Below, one piece after another: positions 30,919-43,700 of a DNA stretch of 64,000 bases. Position 1 is the first letter of the stretch, and each line of letters starts with the position of its first letter. The stretch lies in contig NC_134031.1 in assembly GCF_964204645.1 (NCBI RefSeq), positions 13,742,501-13,806,500 on the forward strand. Direction: 5' to 3'. This stretch comes from Tubulanus polymorphus. Lineage: Eukaryota > Nemertea > Palaeonemertea > Tubulaniformes > Tubulanidae. Under the pieces are notes generated by a model, which saw nothing but the letters and a program-made list of their open reading frames with translations, did no database searches and had not been told where the DNA came from. The position numbers and the translations under genes were made by a program.

Positions 30919-32496
30919 GCGCACAGCGAGCGCCGAAGGCGCGAGCTGGAAGCTCCCTAAGTTAATCGCGCGTGTGAGGCAAATTCAAATTTTCTATATT
31001 TCTCCATACCGTCCTTTTCAAAAAGTGTAGTTTACATCCGGGACACATGGGCATTGGCTAAATCGTGGCAACGAAAATGACGGTCACGGATGGACTTTCG
31101 TCGAAACTTGCGGGCCGCGTCGCGCGGGTAGTTTAGATACGTGAATGAAGGATAACAAAATGATTAGGTGTAATTTTCAGAATATTTACAAAGAATATTC
31201 ACAAAATAATGTCAAAAAATGTTATTTTTAGATCGTATTTCTCCGTAGAAACCGATTGGAAGACTGGATTCGAATCCCACAAAAAAACAGTCCCTTAGCA
31301 ACGGGTCGAATGTTTTAGAATAACAAGCGCGCCGGTTTCACAGCATCACTAAGGGTCGAGTCCCAGAGAAAAACGCGCGCGCGCGGTCCGCGTGTTACAA
31401 AGTGAACGTCCCGCTCCACACAAGTACTGAATAATTAACTCAAAATTTTGCCAATCCCTGGGAGTAAAATGCCGCACGTTTTTAACATATCGTATCTTTA
31501 TGTGTTTTTTACTCCCGTTTTTCAAACGTTATTCCCCTTTTCCGTTTCGAGTAAAATTCGCTATAATCCGTATTTAATATACCGTTGTTCCATTAATTCC
31601 GTACCCATGCAACCCGTTGTAATACTTAGGAACAAATCTTTAGTGTAAAACATATAAAACTATTGAAGCCATGAGATTTAATGTAGAAATCTGACGTTTT
31701 TTAACTACAGAAAAATTTATTCTCGTGTAATCGATAAAACAATAGGCTCTCAATATGTAATCAACATTCCCAAACTTCCACGTTATTTTTCGCAGAAAAT
31801 GATTTTCTTTTCTTTTTTGATCACGGGTCCCTTAATTCGCTCGAGTCATATGTTGGGTGATTTTTTTTTTGGTCACGCCACCGGGTGCCTTCCTTCAGCA
31901 AAACCTACATTCTTTACAATGTAGAACTTGGAAACAAATTTCTTGTGTAAAACATAACTGTGAAAGCCATTCGTAGAAGATATCTGACGATACAGAAAGA
32001 TTTATTCTCGTATGAAAGATAAAACAAACAAGGCTTTCAATTGTAATCAATACTCTCAAAGCATGTTTTTTTTCGCAAAAAGGAATTCCTTTTCTATACA
32101 TGTATTTGATCACGGCGAATCTTCGCTCGAATAGATCTTCGACATTTTGGGTGATTTTCTTTGGCCATACCGAACACGTGCTCCCGCAAAACCTATGTTT
32201 TTTTTACAACGCAGAATTCTATATAAGTTGCCGAAAGGGCACTCGCCTCTATTTAAATCAATAAAACTCTGGCTGTGCGCTTCACCAAGTTTCGACTTTG
32301 ACATATTAATTATAATGATAATTTTATTTTTATTTTTAACATATAATATTTACACATCCGTTCACCTCAGCAAATTACCGGTAATTATTTTATTCCGAAA
32401 AAAAGTACCGTGTAGACACTAGGGAAAACTTCTAAGCGGGTGGGGGAATCCTCATATACATGTATAACAAGTGGACTGCCAATAATGGCTTAATAA
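30919..32496. repeat. Satellite/transposon unit 1 (1578 bp)
   Basis: Starts with GCGCACAGCGAGCGCCGAAG. This start holds a hairpin (GCGCC-GAA-GGCGC). A related inverted 11-mer (GCTGTGCGCTT) lies near the unit end. The middle is non-coding with a GCGCGC-rich patch near 31370. Confidence 0.9.
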
Positions 32497-33774
32497 GCGC
32501 ACAGCGAGCGCCGAAGGCGCGAGCTGGAAGCTCCTTAAGTTAATCGCGCGTGTGACGCAAATTCAAATTTTCTATATTTCTCCATACCGTCCTTCTCAAA
32601 AAGTGTAGTTTACATCCGGGACACATGGGCATTGGCTAAATCGTGGCGACGAAAATGACGGTCACGGACGGACTTTCGTCGAAACATGCGGGCCGCGTCG
32701 CGCGGGTAGTTTAAATACGTGAATGAAGGATAACAAAATAATTTTCAGAATATTTACAAAGAATATTCACAAAATATTGTCAAAAAATGTTATTTTAAGT
32801 TCGTATTTCTCCGTAGAAACCGATTGGAAGACTGGATTCGAATCCCACAAAAAGCACAGTCCATTAGCAACGGGTCGAATTTTTTTAGAATAACAAGAGC
32901 GCCGGTTTCACAGCATCACTAAGGGTCTAGTCCCGGAGAATAACGCGCGCGCGGTCCGCGTGTTACAAAATGAACGTCCCGCTCCACACAAGTACTGAAT
33001 AATTAACTCAAAATTTTGCCAATCCCTGGGAGTAAAATGCCGTGCGTTTTTTAACATATCGTATCTTTATGGGTTTTTTACTCCCGTTTTTCAAACGTTA
33101 TTCCCCTATTCCGTTTCGAGTAAAATTCGCTATAATCCGTACTTAAAATACCGTTGTTCCATTAATTCCGTACCCATGCAACCCGTTGTAATACTTAGGA
33201 ACAAATCTTTAGTGTAAAACATATCAAACTATTGAAGCCATGAGATTTAATGTAGAAATCTGACGTTTTTAAACTACAGAAAAATTTATTTTCGTATAAT
33301 CGATAAAACAATAGGCTCCACAATATGTAATCAAAATTCCCAAACTCCCACGTTGTTTTTCGCAGAAAATGATTTTTTTCTTTTTTAATCTTCAAATTTC
33401 TTGTGTAAAACATATAAAACTGTTAAAGCCGTTCGTAGAACATATCTGACGATACAGGAAGATTTATTGTCGTAAAACAAACAAGGCTTTCAATTTGTAA
33501 TCAATACTCCCAAAGCATGTTTTTTTTCGCAAAAATGAATTCCTTTTCTATACACGTATTTGATCACGGCGAATCTTCGCTTGAATAGATCTTCGACATT
33601 TTGGGTGATTTTCTTTGCCACGGACCTCGCCGAACACAGGTGCCCCCGCAAAACCTATTTTTTTTACAATGTAGAATTCTGTATAAGTTTGCCGAAAGGG
33701 CACTCGCCTCTATTTATTCATTAAAACTTAAGACTGGCTGTGCGCTTCACCAAGTTTCGACTTCGACATATTAA
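32497..33774. repeat. Satellite unit 2 (1278 bp)
   Basis: Same family as unit 1 but about 300 bp shorter through internal deletions, notably of AT-rich sequence near the middle and end. Confidence 0.9.
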
Positions 33775-34487
33775 GCGCACAGCGAGCGCCGAAGGCGCGA
33801 GCTGGAAGCTCCTTAAGTTAATCGCGCGTATGAGGCAAATTCAAATTTTCTATATTTCTCCATACCGTCCTTCTCAAAAAGTGTAGTTTACATCCGGGAC
33901 ACATGGGCATTGGCTAAATCGTGGCGACGAAAATGACGGTCACGGACGGACTTTCGTCGAAACTTGCGGGCCGCGTCGCGCGGGTAGTTTAAATACGTGA
34001 ATGAAGGATAAAAAAATGATTTCGTGTAATTTTCAGAATATTTACAAAGAATATTCACAAAATAGTGTCAAAAAATATTATTTTTAGTTCGTATTCCTCC
34101 GTAGAAACCGATTGCAAGACTGGATTCCAATCCCACGAAAAGCACAGTCCCTTAGCAACGGGTCGAATTTTTTAGAATAACAAGCGCGCCGGTTTCACAG
34201 CATCACTAAGGGTCGAGTCCCGGAGAATAAAGCGCGCGTGCGGTCCGCGTGTTACAAAATGACCGACCCGCCCCACACAAGTACCAAATAATTAACTCAA
34301 AATTTTGCCAATCCCTGGGAGTAAAATGCCTCGATTTTTTAACATATCTTATCTTTATGTGTCTTTTACTCCCGTTTTTCAAACGTTATCCCCTTTTCCG
34401 TTTTGAGTAAAATTCGTATACGCTATAATCCGTATTTAATATACCGTTGTTCCATTAATTCCGTACCCATGCAACCCGTTGTAATAC
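33775..34487. repeat. Satellite unit 3, truncated by the duplication junction
   Basis: Only about the first 713 bp are present. The complete version of the same unit is at 37594-39011. Confidence 0.9.
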
Positions 34488-34738
34488 TAAAAGCCGTTTT
34501 TCAGCATTACGCGAGCGTATGCTGGGTAAACTATCGCTGATAGATGAAAACACAAACAAATTTATGCCAGTTCATGTTTTATTTCTGAATGCAAATTCCT
34601 TACTGAACAAATTGATGCATAATATTTACAGATCAACCGATTATTAACGCAATTACGGATCAAAACGTCGCACGAAGAGCAGGTGTGACAGACAGTTGTT
34701 TATACATCCATGATTGATTTGTCTTATGAGAATGATAA

Positions 34739-36316
34739 GCGCACAGCGAGCGCCGAAGGCGCGAGCTGGAAGCTCCCTAAGTTAATCGCGCGTGTGAGGC
34801 AAATTCAAATTTTCTATATTTCTCCATACCGTCCTTTTCAAAAAGTGTAGTTTACATCCGGGACACATGGGCATTGGCTAAATCGTGGCAACGAAAATGA
34901 CGGTCACGGATGGACTTTCGTCGAAACTTGCGGGCCGCGTCGCGCGGGTAGTTTAGATACGTGAATGAAGGATAACAAAATGATTAGGTGTAATTTTCAG
35001 AATATTTACAAAGAATATTCACAAAATAATGTCAAAAAATGTTATTTTTAGATCGTATTTCTCCGTAGAAACCGATTGGAAGACTGGATTCGAATCCCAC
35101 AAAAAAACAGTCCCTTAGCAACGGGTCGAATGTTTTAGAATAACAAGCGCGCCGGTTTCACAGCATCACTAAGGGTCGAGTCCCAGAGAAAAACGCGCGC
35201 GCGCGGTCCGCGTGTTACAAAGTGAACGTCCCGCTCCACACAAGTACTGAATAATTAACTCAAAATTTTGCCAATCCCTGGGAGTAAAATGCCGCACGTT
35301 TTTAACATATCGTATCTTTATGTGTTTTTTACTCCCGTTTTTCAAACGTTATTCCCCTTTTCCGTTTCGAGTAAAATTCGCTATAATCCGTATTTAATAT
35401 ACCGTTGTTCCATTAATTCCGTACCCATGCAACCCGTTGTAATACTTAGGAACAAATCTTTAGTGTAAAACATATAAAACTATTGAAGCCATGAGATTTA
35501 ATGTAGAAATCTGACGTTTTTTAACTACAGAAAAATTTATTCTCGTGTAATCGATAAAACAATAGGCTCTCAATATGTAATCAACATTCCCAAACTTCCA
35601 CGTTATTTTTCGCAGAAAATGATTTTCTTTTCTTTTTTGATCACGGGTCCCTTAATTCGCTCGAGTCATATGTTGGGTGATTTTTTTTTTGGTCACGCCA
35701 CCGGGTGCCTTCCTTCAGCAAAACCTACATTCTTTACAATGTAGAACTTGGAAACAAATTTCTTGTGTAAAACATAACTGTGAAAGCCATTCGTAGAAGA
35801 TATCTGACGATACAGAAAGATTTATTCTCGTATGAAAGATAAAACAAACAAGGCTTTCAATTGTAATCAATACTCTCAAAGCATGTTTTTTTTCGCAAAA
35901 AGGAATTCCTTTTCTATACATGTATTTGATCACGGCGAATCTTCGCTCGAATAGATCTTCGACATTTTGGGTGATTTTCTTTGGCCATACCGAACACGTG
36001 CTCCCGCAAAACCTATGTTTTTTTTACAACGCAGAATTCTATATAAGTTGCCGAAAGGGCACTCGCCTCTATTTAAATCAATAAAACTCTGGCTGTGCGC
36101 TTCACCAAGTTTCGACTTTGACATATTAATTATAATGATAATTTTATTTTTATTTTTAACATATAATATTTACACATCCGTTCACCTCAGCAAATTACCG
36201 GTAATTATTTTATTCCGAAAAAAAGTACCGTGTAGACACTAGGGAAAACTTCTAAGCGGGTGGGGGAATCCTCATATACATGTATAACAAGTGGACTGCC
36301 AATAATGGCTTAATAA
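34739..36316. repeat. Satellite unit 4 (duplicate of unit 1)
   Basis: Essentially identical to 30919-32496, being part of the 3.82-kb duplication. Confidence 0.9.
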
Positions 36317-37593
36317 GCGCACAGCGAGCGCCGAAGGCGCGAGCTGGAAGCTCCTTAAGTTAATCGCGCGTGTGACGCAAATTCAAATTTTCTATATTTC
36401 TCCATACCGTCCTTCTCAAAAAGTGTAGTTTACATCCGGGACACATGGGCATTGGCTAAATCGTGGCGACGAAAATGACGGTCACGGACGGACTTTCGTC
36501 GAAACATGCGGGCCGCGTCGCGCGGGTAGTTTAAATACGTGAATGAAGGATAACAAAATAATTTTCAGAATATTTACAAAGAATATTCACAAAATATTGT
36601 CAAAAAATGTTATTTTAAGTTCGTATTTCTCCGTAGAAACCGATTGGAAGACTGGATTCGAATCCCACAAAAAGCACAGTCCATTAGCAACGGGTCGAAT
36701 TTTTTTAGAATAACAAGAGCGCCGGTTTCACAGCATCACTAAGGGTCTAGTCCCGGAGAATAACGCGCGCGCGGTCCGCGTGTTACAAAATGAACGTCCC
36801 GCTCCACACAAGTACTGAATAATTAACTCAAAATTTTGCCAATCCCTGGGAGTAAAATGCCGTGCGTTTTTTAACATATCGTATCTTTATGGGTTTTTTA
36901 CTCCCGTTTTTCAAACGTTATTCCCCTATTCCGTTTCGAGTAAAATTCGCTATAATCCGTACTTAAAATACCGTTGTTCCATTAATTCCGTACCCATGCA
37001 ACCCGTTGTAATACTTAGGAACAAATCTTTAGTGTAAAACATATCAAACTATTGAAGCCATGAGATTTAATGTAGAAATCTGACGTTTTTAAACTACAGA
37101 AAAATTTATTTTCGTATAATCGATAAAACAATAGGCTCCACAATATGTAATCAAAATTCCCAAACTCCCACGTTGTTTTTCGCAGAAAATGATTTTTTTC
37201 TTTTTTAATCTTCAAATTTCTTGTGTAAAACATATAAAACTGTTAAAGCCGTTCGTAGAACATATCTGACGATACAGGAAGATTTATTGTCGTAAAACAA
37301 ACAAGGCTTTCAATTTGTAATCAATACTCCCAAAGCATGTTTTTTTTCGCAAAAATGAATTCCTTTTCTATACACGTATTTGATCACGGCGAATCTTCGC
37401 TTGAATAGATCTTCGACATTTTGGGTGATTTTCTTTGCCACGGACCTCGCCGAACACAGGTGCCCCCGCAAAACCTATTTTTTTACAATGTAGAATTCTG
37501 TATAAGTTTGCCGAAAGGGCACTCGCCTCTATTTATTCATTAAAACTTAAGACTGGCTGTGCGCTTCACCAAGTTTCGACTTCGACATATTAA
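36317..37593. repeat. Satellite unit 5 (duplicate of unit 2)
   Basis: Matches 32497-33774 with one base less in a T-run near 37480. Confidence 0.9.
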
Positions 37594-39011
37594 GCGCACA
37601 GCGAGCGCCGAAGGCGCGAGCTGGAAGCTCCTTAAGTTAATCGCGCGTATGAGGCAAATTCAAATTTTCTATATTTCTCCATACCGTCCTTCTCAAAAAG
37701 TGTAGTTTACATCCGGGACACATGGGCATTGGCTAAATCGTGGCGACGAAAATGACGGTCACGGACGGACTTTCGTCGAAACTTGCGGGCCGCGTCGCGC
37801 GGGTAGTTTAAATACGTGAATGAAGGATAAAAAAATGATTTCGTGTAATTTTCAGAATATTTACAAAGAATATTCACAAAATAGTGTCAAAAAATATTAT
37901 TTTTAGTTCGTATTCCTCCGTAGAAACCGATTGCAAGACTGGATTCCAATCCCACGAAAAGCACAGTCCCTTAGCAACGGGTCGAATTTTTTAGAATAAC
38001 AAGCGCGCCGGTTTCACAGCATCACTAAGGGTCGAGTCCCGGAGAATAAAGCGCGCGTGCGGTCCGCGTGTTACAAAATGACCGACCCGCCCCACACAAG
38101 TACCAAATAATTAACTCAAAATTTTGCCAATCCCTGGGAGTAAAATGCCTCGATTTTTTAACATATCTTATCTTTATGTGTCTTTTACTCCCGTTTTTCA
38201 AACGTTATCCCCTTTTCCGTTTTGAGTAAAATTCGTATACGCTATAATCCGTATTTAATATACCGTTGTTCCATTAATTCCGTACCCATGCAACCCGTTG
38301 TAATACTAAGGAAGAAATCATTAGTGTAAAACATATAAAACTATTGAAGCCATGAGATTTAATGTAGAAAACGGACGTTTTTAAACTACAGAAAAATCTA
38401 TCCTCGTGTAATCGATAAAACAATAGGCTCTCAATATGTAATCAACGTTCCCAAACATCCACGTTGTTTTTCGCAGAAAATGATTTTTTTCTTTTTTAAT
38501 CATGGGTCCCTTAATTCACTCGAAGATTTATCATATTTTGGGTGTTCTTTGGTCACGCCACCGGGTGCCTTCCTTCAGCAAAACCTACATTTTTTGCAAT
38601 GTAGAACTTGGGAACAATTTTTTTGTGTAAAACATATAAAACTATTAAAGCCGTTCGTAAAACATATCAGATAAGTGCATATATAATATCATACAAGATC
38701 TATCGTCGTATGAAAGATAAAACAAACAAGGTTTTCAATTTGTAATCAACACTCCCAAAGCATGTTTTTTTTCCGCAAAAATGAATTCCTTATACATGTA
38801 TTTGCTCACGGCGAATTTTCGCTCGAATACGTAGATCTTTGACATTTTGGGTGATTTTCTTTGCCACGGACCACGCCGAACACGTGCCCCCGCAAAACGT
38901 ATGTTTTTTACAGTGTAGAATTATGAGTTGGGAAGGGCACTTGCCTCTATTTATTCATTAAAAATTAAGACTGGCTGTGCGCTTCACCAAGTTTCGACTT
39001 TGACATATTAA
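37594..39011. repeat. Satellite unit 6 (1418 bp)
   Basis: Full-length version of unit 3. It diverges visibly from units 1 and 2, so the array is older than the 3.82-kb duplication. Confidence 0.9.
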
Positions 39012-40690
39012 GCGCACAGCGAGCGCCGAAGGCGCGAGCTGGAAGCTCCTTAAGTTAATCGCGCGTATGAGGCAAATTCAAATTTCCTATATTTCTCCAT
39101 ACCGTCCTTCTCAAAAAGTGTAGTTTACATCCGGGACACATGGGCATTGGCTAAATCGCGGCAACGAAAATGACGGTCACGGACGGACTTTCGTCGAAAC
39201 TTGCGGGCCGCGTCGGGCGGGTAGTTTAAATACGTGAATGAAGGATAACAAAATGATTTTGTGTAATTTTCAGATTATTTACAAAGAATATCCTCAAAAT
39301 ATTGTCAAAAATGTTATTTTTAGTTCGTATTTCTCCGTAGAAACCGATTGGAAGACTGGATTCGAATCCCACAAAAAGCACAGTCCCTTAGCAACGGGTC
39401 GAATTATTTAGAATAACAAGCGCGCCGGTTTCACAGCATCACTAAGGGTCGAGTCCCGGAGAATAACGCGCGCGCGCGGTCCGCGTGTTACAAAAAGACC
39501 GTCCCGCTACACACAAGAACTGAATAATCAACTCAAAATTTTGCCAATCCCTGGGAGTAAAATGCCGTGCGTTTTTTAACATATCGAATCTTTATGTGTT
39601 TATTACTCCCGTTTTTCAAACGTTATTCCCCTTTTCCGTTTCGAGTAAGATACGTATATACTATAATCCGTACTTACAATACCGTTGTGCCATTAATTAA
39701 GTACCCATGCAACCCGTTGTAATACTTACTCTTTAGTGTAAAAAACATAAAACTATTGAAGCCATGAGATTAAATGTAGAAATCTGACGTTTTTTAACTA
39801 CAGAAAATTTTGTTTTCGTGTAATCGATAAAACAATAGGCTCTCAATATGTAATCAACATTCCCAAACTCCCACGTTGTTTTTCGCAGAAAATGATTTCT
39901 TTTTCTTTTTGTAATCACGGGTCCATCGATTCGCTCGAAGATCTATCATATTTTGGGTGATTTTCTTTGGTCCCGCCACCGGGTGCCTTCCTTCAGCATA
40001 ACCTACATTTTTTACAATGTAGAACTTGGAAACACAGTTCTTGTGTAAAACATATAAAACTATTAAAGCCGTTCGTAAAAAATATCAGATAAGTGCGTAT
40101 ATAATATCATATAAGATTTGATAATATCGTCGTATGAAAGATAAAACAAACAAGGCTTTCAATTTGTAATTAACACTCCCAAAGCATGTTTTTTTCGCAA
40201 AAATGAATTCCTTTTCTATACACGTATTTGATCACGGCGAATCTTCGCTCGAATAGATCTTCGAACACTCCCAAAGCATGTTTTTTTCGCAATAATGAAT
40301 TCCTTTTCTATACATGTATTTGATCACGGCGAATCTTCGCTCGAATAGATCTTCGACATTTTGGGTGATTTTCTTTGGCCACGGACCACGTCGAACACAG
40401 GTGCCCCCGCAAAACCTATTTTTTTACAATGTAGAATTCTATTTAAGTTGCCGAAAGGGCACTCGCCTCTATTTATTCATTAAAACTTAAGACTGGCTGT
40501 GCGCTTCACCAAGTTTCGACTTTGACATATTAGTTTATGATTATAAAACTAGCTACGCCAAAAACGGCGGAATACGCCAGAAATGGCGAATGTTTTTATG
40601 TGTACCCATGGCAACGTTTAATTGAAAACTTTATAATAGTTTTTAAAACTAGTTCCCAAATTAATTTTTAACAAAAATCATGATTAATAA
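39012..40690. repeat. Satellite unit 7 (1679 bp)
   Basis: The longest unit. It contains a roughly 100-bp internal duplication near 40180-40370 (CACTCCCAAAGCATG and following). Between about 40535 and 40680 it carries a different tail with ACGCCAAAAACGGCGG motifs. Confidence 0.85.
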
Positions 40691-40725
40691 GCGCACAGCG
40701 AGCGCCGAAGGCGCGAGCTGGAAGC
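40691..40725. repeat. Satellite unit 8, first fragment
   Basis: The first 35 bases of a unit, interrupted by element A. The unit continues at 46491 and again at 53667. Confidence 0.85.
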
Positions 40726-43700
40726 ATTATGAGAATGCCGGTTTGCTAGCGTATCTATTTAACACCCGTATTGCTCGGGTTAGTTTTACTATCAACGGGT
40801 GGCGCTGTATGTAAATTTCACATAAATCAACGACTTTCGGCACAGTACAAAGATACAGTACGGTGTTTAAGGACATGATTCCATAGGACCCATACCAGAG
40901 ACATTTTGTTCAGACAAGGACTATTAGTTAAACACTAATCTTCATTTTCAGCAATTAACGATCTGGTGAATTAATTAGTGATTCGGCCTTTCGGTGGTTC
41001 GAGAAAAAATGCCCGCAAAATAAGAACCTAACGAACCAGGGCTGACCACAAATTACCCAACAGATAAATTTTCGAAACGACACAATCCAATCATGTTTGG
41101 TATCAAATGTGGCGTGGACCATGGTCTTTTAACTGACCAATGCATGACCAGTACTGACCATATAGTTAATTATTTGTTTGCAAACAATTAAGTTGTTTGG
41201 TGTCAAATAACTAGATATGATGTGGGCATTAATCTAAGAATTGTTTAACTGACCAATGCTTGACCAGTACAGACCAGTTACCAGTGCTAACCAGAACCCC
41301 CATAAGTAATTTATATGTTTAGTGAATCCTTCGTTAGTACTACTAACTCTTTGTCGCTTGAAAAAGTCTTGTCCGATTTTTGTTGTAGGTAGCGAGCTAA
41401 CTTTGAAATTCCGCTAAAATGCATAAGATTTTTACGTAGGGTTTTGAACGAACAACGTTTCCATTTGTAATTGTAACGTGCGCATTTGAGCCTGTAACGT
41501 GCACATTTCACTCGCGTGAACGTGCGTATCGGTACCAACATGCGAGACTTGTCAAACTTTTACGATCAAGACTTTTAAACTGAACAAAGAAGATATCATA
41601 TCATATTATATATACATGAATAGATGGAATGATAATGTAGTAGTTTGAAATGTTTCGTAGCTGCTGTCCACTGACCACAGATAAAAGCTAATTGCCTGAT
41701 ATGAAATATATTTTTGTTATAGAGATGTTGTAGATCAGTGAGAATTCAAACTTATGGTTAATTTTGAGTGATCACAACGCTAACCAATAGAGAAAGCTGT
41801 AAGGCCTAAGAAAGGATGCATTAAGTATAACATATCTTTCAATATAATGATGAAGTATTCAACTGGCCATCACAACAATAGTTTGACTTATCTTATTGAA
41901 AAATACCGGAGTGTTAATGGGAAAACCTTGAATTCGAAACAATTCCTCACTCAATCGTTTACTTTGAAAACACAATTTGCATTTTGTGTACATGTATTTT
42001 TTTCTGCACCAAAAGCATGAAGTATATTATCTTTGCTTGTAAAAATTTGAAATTTTGGGGAAGATTTTTGGCCTCGTTAACCTGTGAACACGTCCTTCAT
42101 AAATTTTCTAAGACCGACCCTTGAAATAATGCTGAGAGTTTCGAGGATAATTTTGGTAGGATGTAAACTTAGGCCGCTTCGTATCCGTGGATGGTTGCTA
42201 ATTATTGATTCTATACACAATAATCATAAGTACCATGAGATTCGATAGAATATCGTTTTTCAATCATACGTACACGAATTATCGCGACATAAAGATAAAT
42301 AATATGTTCATATACTTTTTACGTCTTATACTGTATATTTCTTTAGTAGTATAAATAAAGAGTGGATCAGCAGGCCACCTGAGACCATTCCACGATCTAA
42401 GGTCAGTTGCCAAAAGTTAGTAAGTTTACCAGTGGATAGTTAACATGTATAATGACAATTAAATTTTCATTGCTAAAATAACTTTGTACTTGTTGACTCA
42501 AAAGCAGAGAATTGAAAATACGATAATACGATACGAAAAATCAGTGTACAAATTCAAAAAGATTATCTCTAGTGAGAGATCGAACGTTGTGTCGTAATTT
42601 TCTAATGATAAAACATCGTTTGAAATTTGAAATGTGTACATAGTTGATCTTTTTCAGTGTATTTAGTCATGTATCATATTGGATGATGGTTAATTTAAAC
42701 TATCTTTTGGGAAACGGGTCCCAGAGCTGTATCCTTTACTCCTGTAATAGAGGATGCAATCTATTTGCGACAAACAGCTAGTGCAAATAGCTAGAAAAGG
42801 TAACAATAGTGCATTGGCAAACTTACATTGGTTGTTTAGGTTTTTCGAAGGGGAGAATTTGTGGGAAAATTAATCATTACTGAGATATATCCGTGGCGAG
42901 CTTTTCCAGGGATTTAAAAAGTTGAGCTGTACACAAGGAATTTTGTGTAGTCCAATATCCGTGATTACCTCTGGCGTGGAGAGATACAATCTAAAACCAA
43001 CCCTAGAGTCAAATATTTTACCACAATTTTTTATGATCAATAAAAAGATTGAGTAATAGACATTCAAACAGTATTATCTAAATTCCACTCCATTTTAAAC
43101 TCATTCATCTCTACACAAACTCCAACTTGTTGAACAGTCCACATTAAAATTAGGGACCACTATTCTTGCTCATCTACACTGGCTACCAATCTAACAAAGG
43201 ATTAAATTTGAGTGTTTGATGTTATAACAATACCAGACTGAATTATGGATTCGGTTTCTACTTTTTAATTGAACATTTATATCACATATTTGGCATCATT
43301 TTTAGCAGTATATGGAATAACCTATCCATATATCATGTTCAATTTTATATAATCTGATTTTTGAGATGTCATTCAATCAATACATTCACATGCGGTCGTT
43401 GCTTTCAATAGCCACCACGGACTGGCTCCTTATTATTTCTTTGGCGATACCATTGGCGGACGATCCCACACGTTTCTTGCTCCAGCCCTAGAATGCTCAA
43501 TGTTCGTCATGAACCCCGATTTGAATTTAAATTCAAAATACTCCTAAAACACACCTGTTAACTAGATTACTCTAAAACACCTTTATGTGCAAGAATCAGT
43601 GAAATTGGCGCTTTATCAGTTGTATTCATCATTCGTACCCACGAATCTCGTATCGTATCCTATGAATGTGGAGACCCATCCTCGTAAAGAGAATGAATAG

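Larger units (their letters stand above)
30668..34487. repeat. 3.82-kb tandem duplication, copy 1
   Basis: The block is nearly identical to 34488-38306; I see only a one-base length difference in a T-run. It contains part of the foldback's right arm and about two and a half satellite units. Confidence 0.95.
34488..38306. repeat. 3.82-kb tandem duplication, copy 2
   Basis: Direct, adjacent copy of 30668-34487. At the junction the satellite unit is cut mid-sequence and restarts inside the foldback arm. TAA is shared at both breakpoints, consistent with microhomology joining. After 38306 the unit continues normally (TAAGGAAGAAATC). Confidence 0.95.

Noticed and set aside
31260-31275. Possible tRNA T-arm (GGATTCGAATCC) in the satellite units
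   Set aside because: The spacing of the loop is wrong by one base and no cloverleaf can be drawn around it by eye.
31448-37233. Identical pairs of short open frames spaced 3820 bases apart
   Set aside because: They are products of the tandem duplication within non-coding satellite. The pairs are identical only because the DNA is, and they show no motif.
30919-40690. CRISPR-like regular repeats
   Set aside because: Units are over 1.2 kb and nearly the whole unit is repeated. There is no short repeat/spacer pattern, and the context is eukaryotic.
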